NCBI RefSeq assembly: GCF_015244705.1
Contig: NZ_JABCQF010000011.1
Span: forward strand, 1-64,000
Length of the DNA: 64,000 bases
Reading direction: 5' to 3'
Source: Gluconobacter potus
Lineage (GTDB): Bacteria > Pseudomonadota > Alphaproteobacteria > Acetobacterales > Acetobacteraceae
Positions 7,377 through 14,836 of the stretch are shown here, one piece after another. A program made the position numbers and the translations under genes. Below the pieces are notes generated by a model. That model saw only the letters and a program-made list of their open reading frames with translations. It ran no database searches and was not told the origin of the DNA. How positions within the stretch are numbered: position 1 is the first letter of the stretch; the number at the start of each line of letters is the position of its first letter.

Positions 7377-7940
7377 ATGACGAGTGAAAACGCGGATTAC
7401 AGCCAGAGCATCGCCAACTACGGCGCCGCAGCCGTCAAAAAGTACCGCGACATCTCCGGCATCAGGAATGACAACGAGATTCCGGAGATCTTCCTGGGCG
7501 GGCAGATCGCGATCGGACTGCATGATGAGTTCAGGCTGCAGTGTCATGTTGAGCGGCGTTACGACCTCATCCTGCGAGAACTCGGCTTTCCGATTACCCA
7601 GAGCGTGATCGATACCTTTGGCTCACAACGAGCAGACGCGGCCCTTTATCGTGATGGAAAGCCGTTTGCGATCATTGAACTGAAGATCTGCGACGAGCGC
7701 GACCGTTATGGCGACAAACTGGAGCGCGATCTCAACAAGATGCGCAAGCTCGCCAATAAGGCCGGCATCGAGATCTATCTCGGCACTCTTATGACTGACG
7801 TTCGCAAGGTGGAGTGCGCGAAGCGTAGAGCGACTATCGAAGAGAAGCTCAAAGGATGCTTCTCCGCTCATAGTTCTCTCGAACCAGCGGGTTATGGGGC
7901 AGACTGGAAGTGGCAGTTTTTGGCGGGGCGGTTTCGATAG
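7377..7940 (+). CDS. PD-(D/E)XK-like nuclease candidate
   Basis: The ATG at 7377 follows GGGGAGG and gives 187 residues. The core DAALYRDGKPFAIIELKICD fits the PD-(D/E)XK nuclease signature: an Asp, then about 12-15 residues, then Glu-x-Lys (ELK). Restriction enzymes, repair nucleases and some phage-defence proteins share this fold. Predicted helices before (RRYDLILRELGFP) and after (KLERDLNKMRKLANKAGI) fit it. There is no methyltransferase next to it, so it is not an ordinary type II restriction pair. It may protect the lysogen against other phages, or process DNA; this is inference from the motif and its place among accessory genes. Confidence 0.55.
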   Translation: MTSENADYSQSIANYGAAAVKKYRDISGIRNDNEIPEIFLGGQIAIGLHDEFRLQCHVERRYDLILRELGFPITQSVIDTFGSQRADAALYRDGKPFAIIELKICDERDRYGDKLERDLNKMRKLANKAGIEIYLGTLMTDVRKVECAKRRATIEEKLKGCFSAHSSLEPAGYGADWKWQFLAGRFR

Positions 7941-8412
7941 CTGGGGGGACGGAAATCCAGCGACGCTCTAGAAAATATTCTGAAGTTACCAAAGTGGTTG
8001 CGCAGCTAGCTTTAGGCTGGAATATTCAGCCACATGATGAAACATGCGCCGAAGCTTTCAGACACTTGCATCACCGGCCGCGTCATTGGAAGTGGACTTG
8101 GAAGTATGGGGGCAAATAGGGGAGACTTCCGGCCGAAGAGCGGGGATCCAGCCTTTCGGACCCCCGCCGTGCTTCCGCCGCCGGATAGTCACGATCAGGC
8201 GGGCGTGCAAGCATTGGTGGTCCAGGCGCTTGTCGTGCGGAGCTATCAGGCGAACCCGAAGGCTTAGTTCTCATGAACTGTCTTGTTAGAACCCGGATAC
8301 GGAAAAGAGACAACATCTTTTATTCTAAGATTTGAGGTCAAATCTTTTTCGGTTTGCATGCCATATCACAGCCGAAACCCATGCAGTTCCGATCAGAGCG
8401 AAAAACGCAACG
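7941..8412. other. Gap with no confident gene
   Basis: An open frame at 8034-8267 (plus strand, 77 codons) and others on both strands overlap here, but none has a ribosome-binding site or a recognisable product. The base composition changes from GC-rich on the left to strongly AT-rich after about 8280, which suggests a junction between segments of different origin. Confidence 0.4.
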
Positions 8413-9057
8413 ATGATTAAGGCTATGAGCATGTTAACAAACCTTATCACTATTTCTCCAGAACTAGCACAATCCCTTATTAAGATTGTAACGATATCTT
8501 CGGTTATATTTGGAGTTTTAACCGGACTTGGAGCAGGATTAACATTTGCTTGCCAGTCTATCCTAGATGCCGAAAATGATAAGAAAATTGCTATTGCAGA
8601 AAAAAATGCTTCGGAAGCAAGGTTGCAAAGTGAAATAGTGAAAAACTCCATAAAGTGGCGTGAACTCAATGAAAAACAGTATAAATCCCTTCGGGATTTT
8701 GCAAAAGAGAATCCGAGAAATGTAGTTTTTCGAATACCAAATGGAGATCCTGAGGCTTTATATTACGCCAATTCAATTGCAAATTCATTAAATGATGCTG
8801 GAGTTAAGGTTTTTAAGTTATATAATTTTTCGACAATAGAAGTGAATTCGTTAGTTCTTGCGTCCAAGGATATGGATGATGCATTCAATTATACGCGCCT
8901 GTTCAGTAACATGGGTATAGAATCCCAAATGATAGACACTAAAAAGAATGGGCTGCCGAAATTGGCAGGGATTAGTGCGGGAGATATTCCTGAAGGGGCA
9001 GAATCATGGATACAAATTTTCATCCCTTCGCGTCTTCCGCCTCGGTTTAATCCCTAA
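8413..9057 (+). CDS. AT-rich membrane-anchored protein of unknown function
   Basis: Taken from the ATG at 8413 (MIKAMSMLTNLITISPELAQ), the protein has about 214 residues. A hydrophobic helix near residues 22-45 (IVTISSVIFGVLTGLGAGLTFAC) should anchor it. A coiled-coil stretch follows (AENDKKIAIAEKNASEARLQSEIVKN), then a soluble domain of about 130 residues with alternating strands and helices (NVVFRIPNGDPEALYYANSI...). That domain is unknown to me; its spacing recalls small alpha/beta sensor domains. The gene is much richer in A and T than its neighbours and uses different codons, a sign of recent transfer. A rho-independent terminator follows at once. Confidence 0.66.
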   Translation: MIKAMSMLTNLITISPELAQSLIKIVTISSVIFGVLTGLGAGLTFACQSILDAENDKKIAIAEKNASEARLQSEIVKNSIKWRELNEKQYKSLRDFAKENPRNVVFRIPNGDPEALYYANSIANSLNDAGVKVFKLYNFSTIEVNSLVLASKDMDDAFNYTRLFSNMGIESQMIDTKKNGLPKLAGISAGDIPEGAESWIQIFIPSRLPPRFNP

Positions 9058-9062
9058 CCCGC

Positions 9063-9088
9063 GCCCGGCTCCGGCCGGGTTTCTTTTT
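9063..9088 (+). terminator. Rho-independent terminator
   Basis: GCCCGGC and GCCGGGT arms form a GC-rich stem with a tiny loop, followed by TTTCTTTTT. It lies six bases after the stop codon of the membrane-anchored protein gene and fits its strand. Confidence 0.8.
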
Positions 9089-9111
9089 GTATGGGTGGCC
9101 GCAGATGCCGG

Positions 9112-9330
9112 TCACCTTCGTAGGCTGTAGTATGGTTTGATATGATATTGAACGTAACGGCCTGCTGATGAGGCATGTATGAACTCAATCCACACTGACG
9201 GTGGTACGTTGTAGTAAGCGTAACTCTTCCAGCCGTCGCGAAACGTGATCGTCAGAACGCGTGATGTATCATTGTATGTCGCGTGAGAGATCGCTTCAGA
9301 TGCAACGAAATTGTGCGTGTGTGTCGGCAT
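9112..9330 (-). CDS. KTSC-domain protein
   Basis: The 72 residues match the KTSC domain along their whole length: S-x-I-SHATYNDTSRVLTITFRDG followed by Y-x-YYNVPPSVWIEF and SAGRYVQYHIKPYY. KTSC domains are named for occurring beside lysyl-tRNA synthetase, but most copies are stand-alone small proteins of phages and mobile elements with unknown function. The ribosome-binding site (GAGGGAG, eight bases before the ATG) lies inside a small hairpin (AGGCTC / GAGCCT), so translation may depend on ribosomes finishing the upstream 82-residue gene, which stops 12 bases earlier. Confidence 0.85.
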   Translation of the reverse strand: MPTHTHNFVASEAISHATYNDTSRVLTITFRDGWKSYAYYNVPPSVWIEFIHASSAGRYVQYHIKPYYSLRR

Positions 9331-9342
9331 TGGAAGGCTCCC

Positions 9343-9591
9343 TCAAGGAGAGCCTTTTTCGATCGCGGCGGCTACCAACTGCCAGCGGATAGGGGTCAAA
9401 TAATTGTTGTGTTGATGATGGTTTTGAGGAGGTAAGACGTGCCCCTTAGCGATCCCAATTTCATGGCCGCATCCAGTGCATCGATATATTCCCCCATCAG
9501 GCGACGGAACTCCAGGGCTACGGGCATTAGAAGCATCAAAATTAACATGGTTATTTTGGACGAAATGCGTGTTGCTTTTAAAATATGGCAT
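9343..9591 (-). CDS. Small zinc-ribbon-like protein
   Basis: An 82-residue protein with GIYRCTGCGHEIGIAKGHVLPPQ in the middle. One CxxC pair and a cluster of histidines after it (QNHHQHNN) could bind zinc, though a second CxxC is missing. The pattern 'G-Y-R-C..CG..........PP...H..W' occurs in small phage and island proteins annotated only as hypothetical. The start follows a good ribosome-binding site (GAGGAG). The next gene on the strand, for the KTSC protein, starts 12 bases past its stop, so the two form an operon. Confidence 0.7.
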   Translation of the reverse strand: MPYFKSNTHFVQNNHVNFDASNARSPGVPSPDGGIYRCTGCGHEIGIAKGHVLPPQNHHQHNNYLTPIRWQLVAAAIEKGSP

Positions 9592-9791
9592 GAATTCTCT
9601 CCTCTAATGTAACCCAATCAGTGACATTAGATTCGAGTCAAGAAATATGAATTGCGCATAATTCCGTAATGGATTTCGCCGCATTTTTTGATGTTTATTT
9701 GGCTCTAAAAAAGATAACTAAGACAAGGATTTAACCATAGGGATGAGATCATCCGTACACCCTGGCTTATGTCGTAGATGGCAGCAGTGTT
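9592..9791. other. AT-rich leader before the zinc-ribbon/KTSC pair
   Basis: No gene is visible. The stretch 9600-9760 is AT-rich (for example GATGTTTATTTGGCTCTAAA) and probably holds the leftward promoter of the two small genes. No terminator or clear operator palindrome was seen. Confidence 0.35.
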
Positions 9792-9986
9792 TTGCCTCTC
9801 GAAGAGGGGAAGGTGCGTGAGAAGCAGATTTCGCTTATCGGTGAGCAGGTGATTGCGTTAGCTCCCTCAGCAGAGGGCGGTGCAGACGTTCAGAAAGAGT
9901 ACAATCAGCTCGTGTGTGAACTGCAGGCATTAGGCGCTCGGCCCCATGCTTCTCTGGGAGCGGCGCTTATTGGGGCTTTGGATTAA
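9792..9986 (+). pseudogene. Possible gene fragment
   Basis: An open stretch reads ...YTLAYVVDGSSVLPLEEGKVREKQISLIGEQVIALAP and continues to a stop at 9986. The frame is open further upstream, to about 9745, without an ATG or GTG; only a TTG at 9792 could start it, and no ribosome-binding site precedes that. The protein sequence looks real rather than random, so I read it as the 3' remnant of a longer gene whose start has been lost. No family is recognised. Confidence 0.3.
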
Positions 9987-10014
9987 ATGTACAAGACCAG
10001 TTGAAACACTACTC

Positions 10015-10878
10015 TTAATGGGAACCCCCTATAAACTGCGGAGAGCCATATCCCAACCGATTTTCGATAAAGCGCTTATGATTTATATGAGAGCCATAAA
10101 CATAATTACACGATTGTCTTACAATTGCGTTATTGTAATCAGATGCTATTTTGTCCCAGTGAGATATAATTTTGTCAAATGTATTTCTTCTATTAACCAA
10201 TAATAGAAGACGTTTCGGATTAAGGGATAAAGCCATAAAAGCATGTTTTTCTGTGAGACTTTTTGATCTAAATATAGGGCGATCGGATGTCAAAAGATCG
10301 CCTTTATGAATATCTAATACATGCCAGCTCATATTGAGGAGCGTTGTTCCTACCTTCTCATTGTCTATTATTCTGGTAAAGAGCCTTACAAATTCACCTG
10401 CTTCCATTTTCGTGTAGATATCCTCTGAAATATCACGGAGACCTTCTGGAAGAGGTGGGCGAAATGCATTTTGCCCTTCAGAGTAAATTTTCTTCCAACT
10501 GTTTCGTAGGAAATCAACTTTTTCTGGATTCCGGTGGATTAAGGAAATCATGAAGCGTGCCCAGTGGACCTGATCTTCATGGCTGAGAGTTGATTTTCCT
10601 TGAATCATTACCTGCTGAATCTGGGCGGCATAACTATCCACCTGCCCCATAAATTGATCTTCAATCCAAGTGCGGAGATCAGGGTCAAACTCTGGGATAG
10701 TATAAAGATCCTTTTCAAATCCGACTTGTTTTGGGTATTTAAATGCTGAATGCACAGGCTGTCCGGGTCCGGGCCGTTTGTACTCAACCAAACGGTTATC
10801 TTCCTGCCTCTGGCACCAGTTCTTCAGATAAAACTCAGGAATATAATGATGTCTCACTGGAGGATTGGGAGAGTTCAT
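10015..10878 (-). CDS. DUF4238 protein
   Basis: The N-terminus (RHHYIPEFYLKNWCQRQEDNRLVEYKR) is the hallmark of DUF4238: 'HHYxPxFYLKxF' followed by a strand-rich stretch. The middle is helical, and a later block reads 'ITSDRPIF'-like (LLTSDRPIFRSKSLTEKHAFMALSLNPKRLLLL), which is also typical of the family. At 287 residues the length is normal. The function is unknown; the family turns up often in genomic islands and near defence genes. The gene is AT-richer than the phage core and stands alone between convergent and divergent neighbours. Nothing suggests secretion or membrane attachment. Confidence 0.8.
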   Translation of the reverse strand: MNSPNPPVRHHYIPEFYLKNWCQRQEDNRLVEYKRPGPGQPVHSAFKYPKQVGFEKDLYTIPEFDPDLRTWIEDQFMGQVDSYAAQIQQVMIQGKSTLSHEDQVHWARFMISLIHRNPEKVDFLRNSWKKIYSEGQNAFRPPLPEGLRDISEDIYTKMEAGEFVRLFTRIIDNEKVGTTLLNMSWHVLDIHKGDLLTSDRPIFRSKSLTEKHAFMALSLNPKRLLLLVNRRNTFDKIISHWDKIASDYNNAIVRQSCNYVYGSHINHKRFIENRLGYGSPQFIGGSH

Positions 10879-11008
10879 AGAAGGTCCATTAGCTTCACCG
10901 CCATCCCTTGGCTCTGTCGATTTTTTTTCTGAATAGTTTATCTTAAGGTACTACTTGATGGGCAGGTTTATTCATGACCCGTAACACGATAAAGTTTGAA
11001 AGCGATCG

Positions 11009-11467
11009 TTAAGGGGACTTATCAGATTTCAGACCCTTCTGAATGAGGCGACGAATGGCCTCAGGACGAGTTAAATCCCGAGATGCGCCCCAACTATCAA
11101 TTTCGTCAGTCATCTTATCATTTATGGAGGCAGTTTTGTCGGCAACAATGTCTGACATGGAATACACAGCTCTTTTGGCCTCGTAACTCATACTCCTGTA
11201 CATTGCAATTAAGTCTGCTTCTTCAGGATTAACCGTTATTTCAATAGCTTCTTCCGGGGGATTTTCGACGCCCCCTCTAATAAGGCCAAAAACAAAATTT
11301 GGCGATTGAAGATCAAATCCAGATCTGCCGCCTTCCAGTGTCCAGTTCAGCCTCTGCACGATCTCCGCGTTCATTGAATGTGAATGCTCTTCTGCCGCCG
11401 CCTTAAGGCGATCGAGCAGTTCGCGCGACGTTCTAAGAGTGAAAGTGGATCGAGATTCGTCAGACAT
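11009..11467 (-). CDS. Arc-type ribbon-helix-helix regulator
   Basis: The first ~50 residues of this 152-residue protein (STFTLRTSRELLDRLKAAAEEHSHSMNAEIVQRLNWTLEG) are a ribbon-helix-helix DNA-binding domain of the Arc type: a strand, then two helices that form an intertwined dimer. The ~100 residues after it are acidic and helical, and may serve for dimer-dimer contact or partner binding. It is divergent from a second, 60-residue ribbon-helix-helix gene, and four operator-like boxes lie between their starts, which suggests mutual or self repression, as in P22 arc/mnt. Confidence 0.82.
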   Translation of the reverse strand: MSDESRSTFTLRTSRELLDRLKAAAEEHSHSMNAEIVQRLNWTLEGGRSGFDLQSPNFVFGLIRGGVENPPEEAIEITVNPEEADLIAMYRSMSYEAKRAVYSMSDIVADKTASINDKMTDEIDSWGASRDLTRPEAIRRLIQKGLKSDKSP

Positions 11468-11504
11468 GATTCAAGGATAATTCAGAATGCTCGCGCATTC
11501 CAGT

Positions 11505-11548
11505 TGACTTCATTCTGACTTCACGAGTATGAAGTCATAGTGACTTCA
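11505..11548. promoter_or_regulatory. Operator array of the divergent ribbon-helix-helix pair
   Basis: TGACTTCA occurs at 11505, 11516 and 11541 and inverted (TGAAGTCA) at 11530. The pairs 11505/11516 and 11530/11541 are each 11 bp apart, one helical turn, as expected for two dimers on one face. A plus-strand promoter, TTGACT (11504) and TATGAA (11528), overlaps the boxes. Confidence 0.72.
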
Positions 11549-11561
11549 CGGAAGGAGAAGA

Positions 11562-11744
11562 GTGACGACATCAACGATCACGTTTCGCATGGACGAGGCG
11601 ACCCGTCAGTATCTTGAGGATCGCGCCAGACGACATGATCGAAGCATGAACAAGGAGTTCTCGGCGATTATGCGAGAGCTACGAGAAAAAGAAAAGGCAC
11701 CGGACCCCGCCGTAGGAAGCAAGTCCGATGCCTTTCATCAGTGA
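11562..11744 (+). CDS. Small Arc-type ribbon-helix-helix protein
   Basis: GTG start at 11562 after a strong GGAAGGAG site. The 60 residues hold one ribbon-helix-helix domain: TSTITFRMDEATRQYLEDRARRHDRSMNKEFSAIMREL, with the 'ITFRM' strand that inserts into the DNA major groove. The 15-residue tail is charged. It is the first gene rightward of the operator array, only 18 bases before the Rha/KilAC-type gene, so it probably controls that gene and itself. It resembles the opposite-strand Arc-type protein only in the domain. Confidence 0.82.
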   Translation: MTTSTITFRMDEATRQYLEDRARRHDRSMNKEFSAIMRELREKEKAPDPAVGSKSDAFHQ

Positions 11745-11762
11745 ATTAAGGATTACACTGTT

Positions 11763-12509
11763 ATGTTGACAGGTAACATGAAAGGATTGCCCGTTTCCAG
11801 TGGAAACGAAATCCTACCTCTGAGCATGTCGAGCCGCGAGATTGCAGGGCTGACAGGGAAACGCCACGACAATGTCGTTCGAGACATTGAAAAAATGTTG
11901 AAGGACGTCGGAGAAGCTGTCCTCAAATTTGAGGGCAGCTATCTCGGGGCCGATAACACCGAGCGGAAATGCTACAATCTCCCCCGCGATCTGACCTACA
12001 CTCTCATCGCCGGATACCGTTCTGACCTTCGCCTGAAGATCGTGCGTCGCTGGATGGAGCTGGAAGCCGCCACCATCGCGCCGCCTGAAACGCCTGAGCA
12101 GCTCGCGCTGCGGGCGCTGGCCGGACTTCAGAGCGTGGTCGAGAAGCAGAAGGTCCAGCTTGCCCTGGTTCAGCCGAAGGCGGATGCGCTGGATCGCATT
12201 GCCGGGCTGGAAGGCACGTTCAACGGCACGGAGGCGGCCAAGGAACTCCAGGTCGGTCCGCAGACGCTGTTCCGCTGGATGGACACTAACGAGTGGACCT
12301 ACAAGCGGGCCGGAAGCGCGAACCGGCAGGCCTATCAGAAGCGCATCAACGCCGGCGACCTGACGCACAAGACCACGATCATCGTCCGTCCGGACGGCAC
12401 GGAGAAGGCGGCCGATCAAGTCCGCATCACGGCCCAGGGTCTGGTCAAGCTGGCCCGGCTTGTGCCCGGCGCGCATCTTCGGACCGGAGATGAGGGAGAG
12501 GCGGCATGA
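11763..12509 (+). CDS. Rha-family / KilAC antirepressor-like protein
   Basis: Two domains are clear in these 248 residues. Residues about 20-105 (LSMSSREIAGLTGKRHDNVVRDIEKML... RSDLRLKIVRRWMELE) form a Rha domain, first known from a phage regulator that interferes with infection of certain hosts. Residues about 145-245 (FNGTEAAKELQVGPQTLFRWM...VRITAQGLVKLARL) form a KilAC domain, the usual C-terminus of phage antirepressors. Such proteins bind and inactivate a CI-type repressor or act as regulators. This matters here because the CI-like protein seems unable to cut itself. The Rha half is nearly the same as in the gene at 14833. Confidence 0.86.
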   Translation: MLTGNMKGLPVSSGNEILPLSMSSREIAGLTGKRHDNVVRDIEKMLKDVGEAVLKFEGSYLGADNTERKCYNLPRDLTYTLIAGYRSDLRLKIVRRWMELEAATIAPPETPEQLALRALAGLQSVVEKQKVQLALVQPKADALDRIAGLEGTFNGTEAAKELQVGPQTLFRWMDTNEWTYKRAGSANRQAYQKRINAGDLTHKTTIIVRPDGTEKAADQVRITAQGLVKLARLVPGAHLRTGDEGEAA

Positions 12510-12856
12510 TGGCACATGTCTCTTCGGGATCGGTCGTCCCGCCATCTCTCATGGCTCTGGACCAGATCGAGCAGGCCCAGCCCAATCCAGACGCGGCGCT
12601 GATTGCCAAGTGCGATCGGTTCTGCACGACGAATGCGGACTGGGACCGGCTGTATGACGGTGGGCAGACGCTGGATGCGGACAGTCTGGCAGGCGAGAAC
12701 GTCCGGCTCATGGACGAGATCGCAGCTCTGCCGGCCAGGACGGCCTCGGGCCGGAACGCCAAGCTGAAAGCCGTGCAGGCCTTGTGGCCGGACGGTCTGG
12801 GCGAGGGGTTCGAGCTGGTTCAGTCCGTGCTCGATGACTTCCGGGCGGCTGGATAG
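12506..12856 (+). CDS. Hypothetical phage protein, paralogous to a neighbour's C-terminus
   Basis: This 116-residue protein starts within the stop of the Rha/KilAC gene. Its residues about 30-100 (LIAKCDRFCTTNADWDRLYDG ... LMDEIAALPARTASGRNAKLKAVQALW) line up with the C-terminal part of the 377-residue protein at 13419 (LLQVCKDFCRVEKAWQDAINA ... LAARLQKIPAKTEAGLKAKAAAYDVF). Both have the layout 'cysteine, aromatic, W...., short loop, I-P-A-(K/R)-T..G...K'. So one module occurs twice. It is helical and carries no enzyme motif that I know. Confidence 0.7.
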   Translation: MMAHVSSGSVVPPSLMALDQIEQAQPNPDAALIAKCDRFCTTNADWDRLYDGGQTLDADSLAGENVRLMDEIAALPARTASGRNAKLKAVQALWPDGLGEGFELVQSVLDDFRAAG

Positions 12857-12943
12857 CACTTCCACACAGCACAGGCGGGAAGGGGTGAGAGAGGCTCCGC
12901 GCCTTCCCGTCAAAGAAAGTCACCTATACGGGGACTTTATATA

Positions 12944-12974
12944 TTGACTTAATGGTGACCGTTATGGTTACCAT
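12944..12974 (+). promoter_or_regulatory. Promoter with repressor-type bipartite site
   Basis: GGTGACCgttatGGTTACC (12954-12972) repeats, in the other orientation, the 19-bp site in the CI/Cro region (its complement reads GGTGACCgtgtcGGTAACT). It overlaps the spacer and probable -10 of a promoter whose -35 is TTGACT at 12944. The repressor would then also silence the 13.0-15.6 kb genes. Confidence 0.6.
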
Positions 12975-13002
12975 ACGGGGTGACTGCACCCACGGAGGTC
13001 TC

Positions 13003-13122
13003 ATGACCACGTTTGAAGATCTGGCATTCATTGCCGCAAGCTTTCTCGCCCCAGCTGCTCTGCTGGTGTTTCTCCGCCCGCTGCTTTCCATGATGGCCCG
13101 GCTCACGATGGGGCTGTCATGA
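13003..13122 (+). CDS. 39-residue membrane micro-protein
   Basis: The ATG at 13003 follows ACGGAGG with ideal spacing, and its TGA overlaps the next ATG (ATGA). The product is MTTFEDLAFIAASFLAPAAL followed by a hydrophobic stretch and a basic end (LVFLRPLLSMMARLTMGLS). One membrane helix, residues about 7-29, is likely. It is the first gene after the promoter with the repressor-type site. Small phage membrane proteins of this size may be holin-like or exclusion factors; no assignment is possible. Confidence 0.62.
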   Translation: MTTFEDLAFIAASFLAPAALLVFLRPLLSMMARLTMGLS

Positions 13123-13376
13123 GCGCCGAAGCCATGTCGAGCGGCGGCAGGACTGAACTGGTCAAGGCTATGGTGACGGATGTGATTGACCAGCTTGCAC
13201 GCTGGATGGCCTCAACCGGCACGCCCGACAACCTGCCGCCCGAGATGCTGTCGATCGCCACCGTGACATCGCATCTGGCTGTTATCGCCGAGGAACGACA
13301 TGGCCTGGAATTCGCAGTCGGGCTCATCACCGTTTTCGAGATGACACTCGGCGAAATACCTGACGACGAAGACTGA
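13119..13376 (+). CDS. Hypothetical 85-residue phage protein
   Basis: Translation is coupled to the membrane micro-protein by an ATGA overlap. The product (MSAEAMSSGGRTELVKAMVTDVIDQLARWM...) looks like a small all-helical soluble protein with an acidic end (GEIPDDED). No known motif. It belongs to the run of small genes that leads to the second Rha-type gene. Confidence 0.64.
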   Translation: MSAEAMSSGGRTELVKAMVTDVIDQLARWMASTGTPDNLPPEMLSIATVTSHLAVIAEERHGLEFAVGLITVFEMTLGEIPDDED

Positions 13377-13418
13377 ACAAACCGGCCTCAACGGCCAATA
13401 AAGACAGGAAATCTGAAA

Positions 13419-14552
13419 ATGGTTGAAACCACCACGCGCCCGAACTGCGCCCAGACCACGGCTTCTGACGCTGTCCGCCCGGTCATCGAAGATCAGCTCG
13501 ACGCAGCTCTGACTGGCAGCAGCCCGCGGCTCGCATCCGATATCGGCCGGGAATATGCAAAGGCCTGCGCTGAATGTTACGGAGCAGACAACAGGAAGTA
13601 CGAAGAACCCGGCAGCATCAGCGACGAAGAATACAACATTCTCGATAAAAAACAGGCCGATCTCTATGACGAGATCCTGAACACTCCTCCAAACATCGAG
13701 AGCCCGGCCGACATACTGGTCGAACTCATGGTGTGCATCTCTGACATGCGGAACAGCATGGGGCCAGCCGGCCTCGATCTGACGGATGCCATGAACAACA
13801 CCGAGCGGCTGGTGCGTCTGCTCGGTCTGTCAGCCGGAATCTTCGGGCAGGATCTCGACTCACTCGGCGCGGATGCCTTCTGCGTGACACCGGGAGAAAC
13901 ACCGGACTGGATGCCCCATTACGAGGAGTATCTGGTCGAACTGGCGATCGAGAAGAAGCATGCCTTCCGTCTGACGCCGCAGGGTCTTGTAGAAATCTAC
14001 GCTCAGCAAGGGCAGGGCGATGCTGCCCTGCTGCAAAAGCTCGATGCCATCAAACCTCACGCTCTCCGCTCCGTGGTTCAGGAGATGATTATCACGCGTG
14101 GTCCGGCCTTTGGTATTCCGACCCGCGTGGAAGACCTGGCCAGGCGCGAATGGTGGCTGAGTGCGCGTGCCGTCAAGACCCCCATGAGGGGTACTGGTCC
14201 GTTGCGCGTCATTTGGGCCGACAATCATATCGACGCCGAGCTTCTCCAGGTCTGCAAGGATTTCTGCCGTGTGGAGAAGGCCTGGCAGGACGCGATCAAT
14301 GCGCTTGCATGGGATGAGGGGGACGAGGAGATCAACGCCACGATTGGTGTTGAACGTGATGAGTTGGCGGCCAGGCTCCAGAAAATTCCTGCGAAGACCG
14401 AAGCTGGTTTGAAAGCAAAGGCAGCGGCCTACGATGTCTTCATGAATGGCAGCTGGGACGTCATGCTGCCCGAAGACAGCCCGGAGATCGAACGTCCTCT
14501 GCTCGCTACGCTGATCCGCGATCTCGTCCGCAAGACGGCCGGTGCGGCATGA
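13419..14552 (+). CDS. Hypothetical 377-residue phage protein
   Basis: The start follows AAGACAGGAAATCTGAAA, with an AGGA at suitable distance. Two halves can be seen. The N-terminal ~130 residues, with ECYGADNRKYEEPGSISDEEYN and a helical tail, are of unknown fold; the C-terminal ~100 residues are the module shared with the 116-residue protein at 12506. In between lies a segment with TPQGLVEIYAQQGQGDAALLQKLDAI. Composition is acidic and helical; no transmembrane or signal sequence. The protein may be built from separately evolved phage modules; function unknown. The next gene starts inside its stop codon. Confidence 0.72.
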   Translation: MVETTTRPNCAQTTASDAVRPVIEDQLDAALTGSSPRLASDIGREYAKACAECYGADNRKYEEPGSISDEEYNILDKKQADLYDEILNTPPNIESPADILVELMVCISDMRNSMGPAGLDLTDAMNNTERLVRLLGLSAGIFGQDLDSLGADAFCVTPGETPDWMPHYEEYLVELAIEKKHAFRLTPQGLVEIYAQQGQGDAALLQKLDAIKPHALRSVVQEMIITRGPAFGIPTRVEDLARREWWLSARAVKTPMRGTGPLRVIWADNHIDAELLQVCKDFCRVEKAWQDAINALAWDEGDEEINATIGVERDELAARLQKIPAKTEAGLKAKAAAYDVFMNGSWDVMLPEDSPEIERPLLATLIRDLVRKTAGAA

Positions 14553-14836
14553 GCCTGCGGCATATCTCTGAATGCCTGCCGCGCCTGGACTTTCCTGCGC
14601 TCACAGCCGGGATGCAGGGCAGGCTCGTGGCAGAACAGGCCCGGCACGCGACCGACGCAGATTTTCTCGCCGCAGCGCGGAAGACCATGACCGATCTGGG
14701 CACAAACTGGGAACGGCGCGGCTACTCAGTCGTGCAGGTCCGGACATTCCTGAATGAGTTCATCGAGACAGCGGCTTCCCGGCGGACCGAACTGGCTCGC
14801 GAGAAGCACATGACCGCCATGGGAGTTGAAGCATGA
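14549..14836 (+). CDS. Hypothetical 95-residue phage protein
   Basis: The gene overlaps both neighbours by four bases (ATGA at each end), so it is part of one translated chain from 13419 to the Rha-type gene. The protein (MSLRHISECLPRLDFPALTA...) is helical, with NWERRGYSVVQVRTFLNEFIETAASRRTELAREKH as a long basic-acidic helix. I see no known domain. Confidence 0.66.
   Translation: MSLRHISECLPRLDFPALTAGMQGRLVAEQARHATDADFLAAARKTMTDLGTNWERRGYSVVQVRTFLNEFIETAASRRTELAREKHMTAMGVEA

Noticed and set aside
8034-8316. Overlapping open frames on both strands in the gap before the AT-rich membrane protein
   Set aside because: No ribosome-binding site, no recognisable product, mutual overlap; kept as an unassigned gap.
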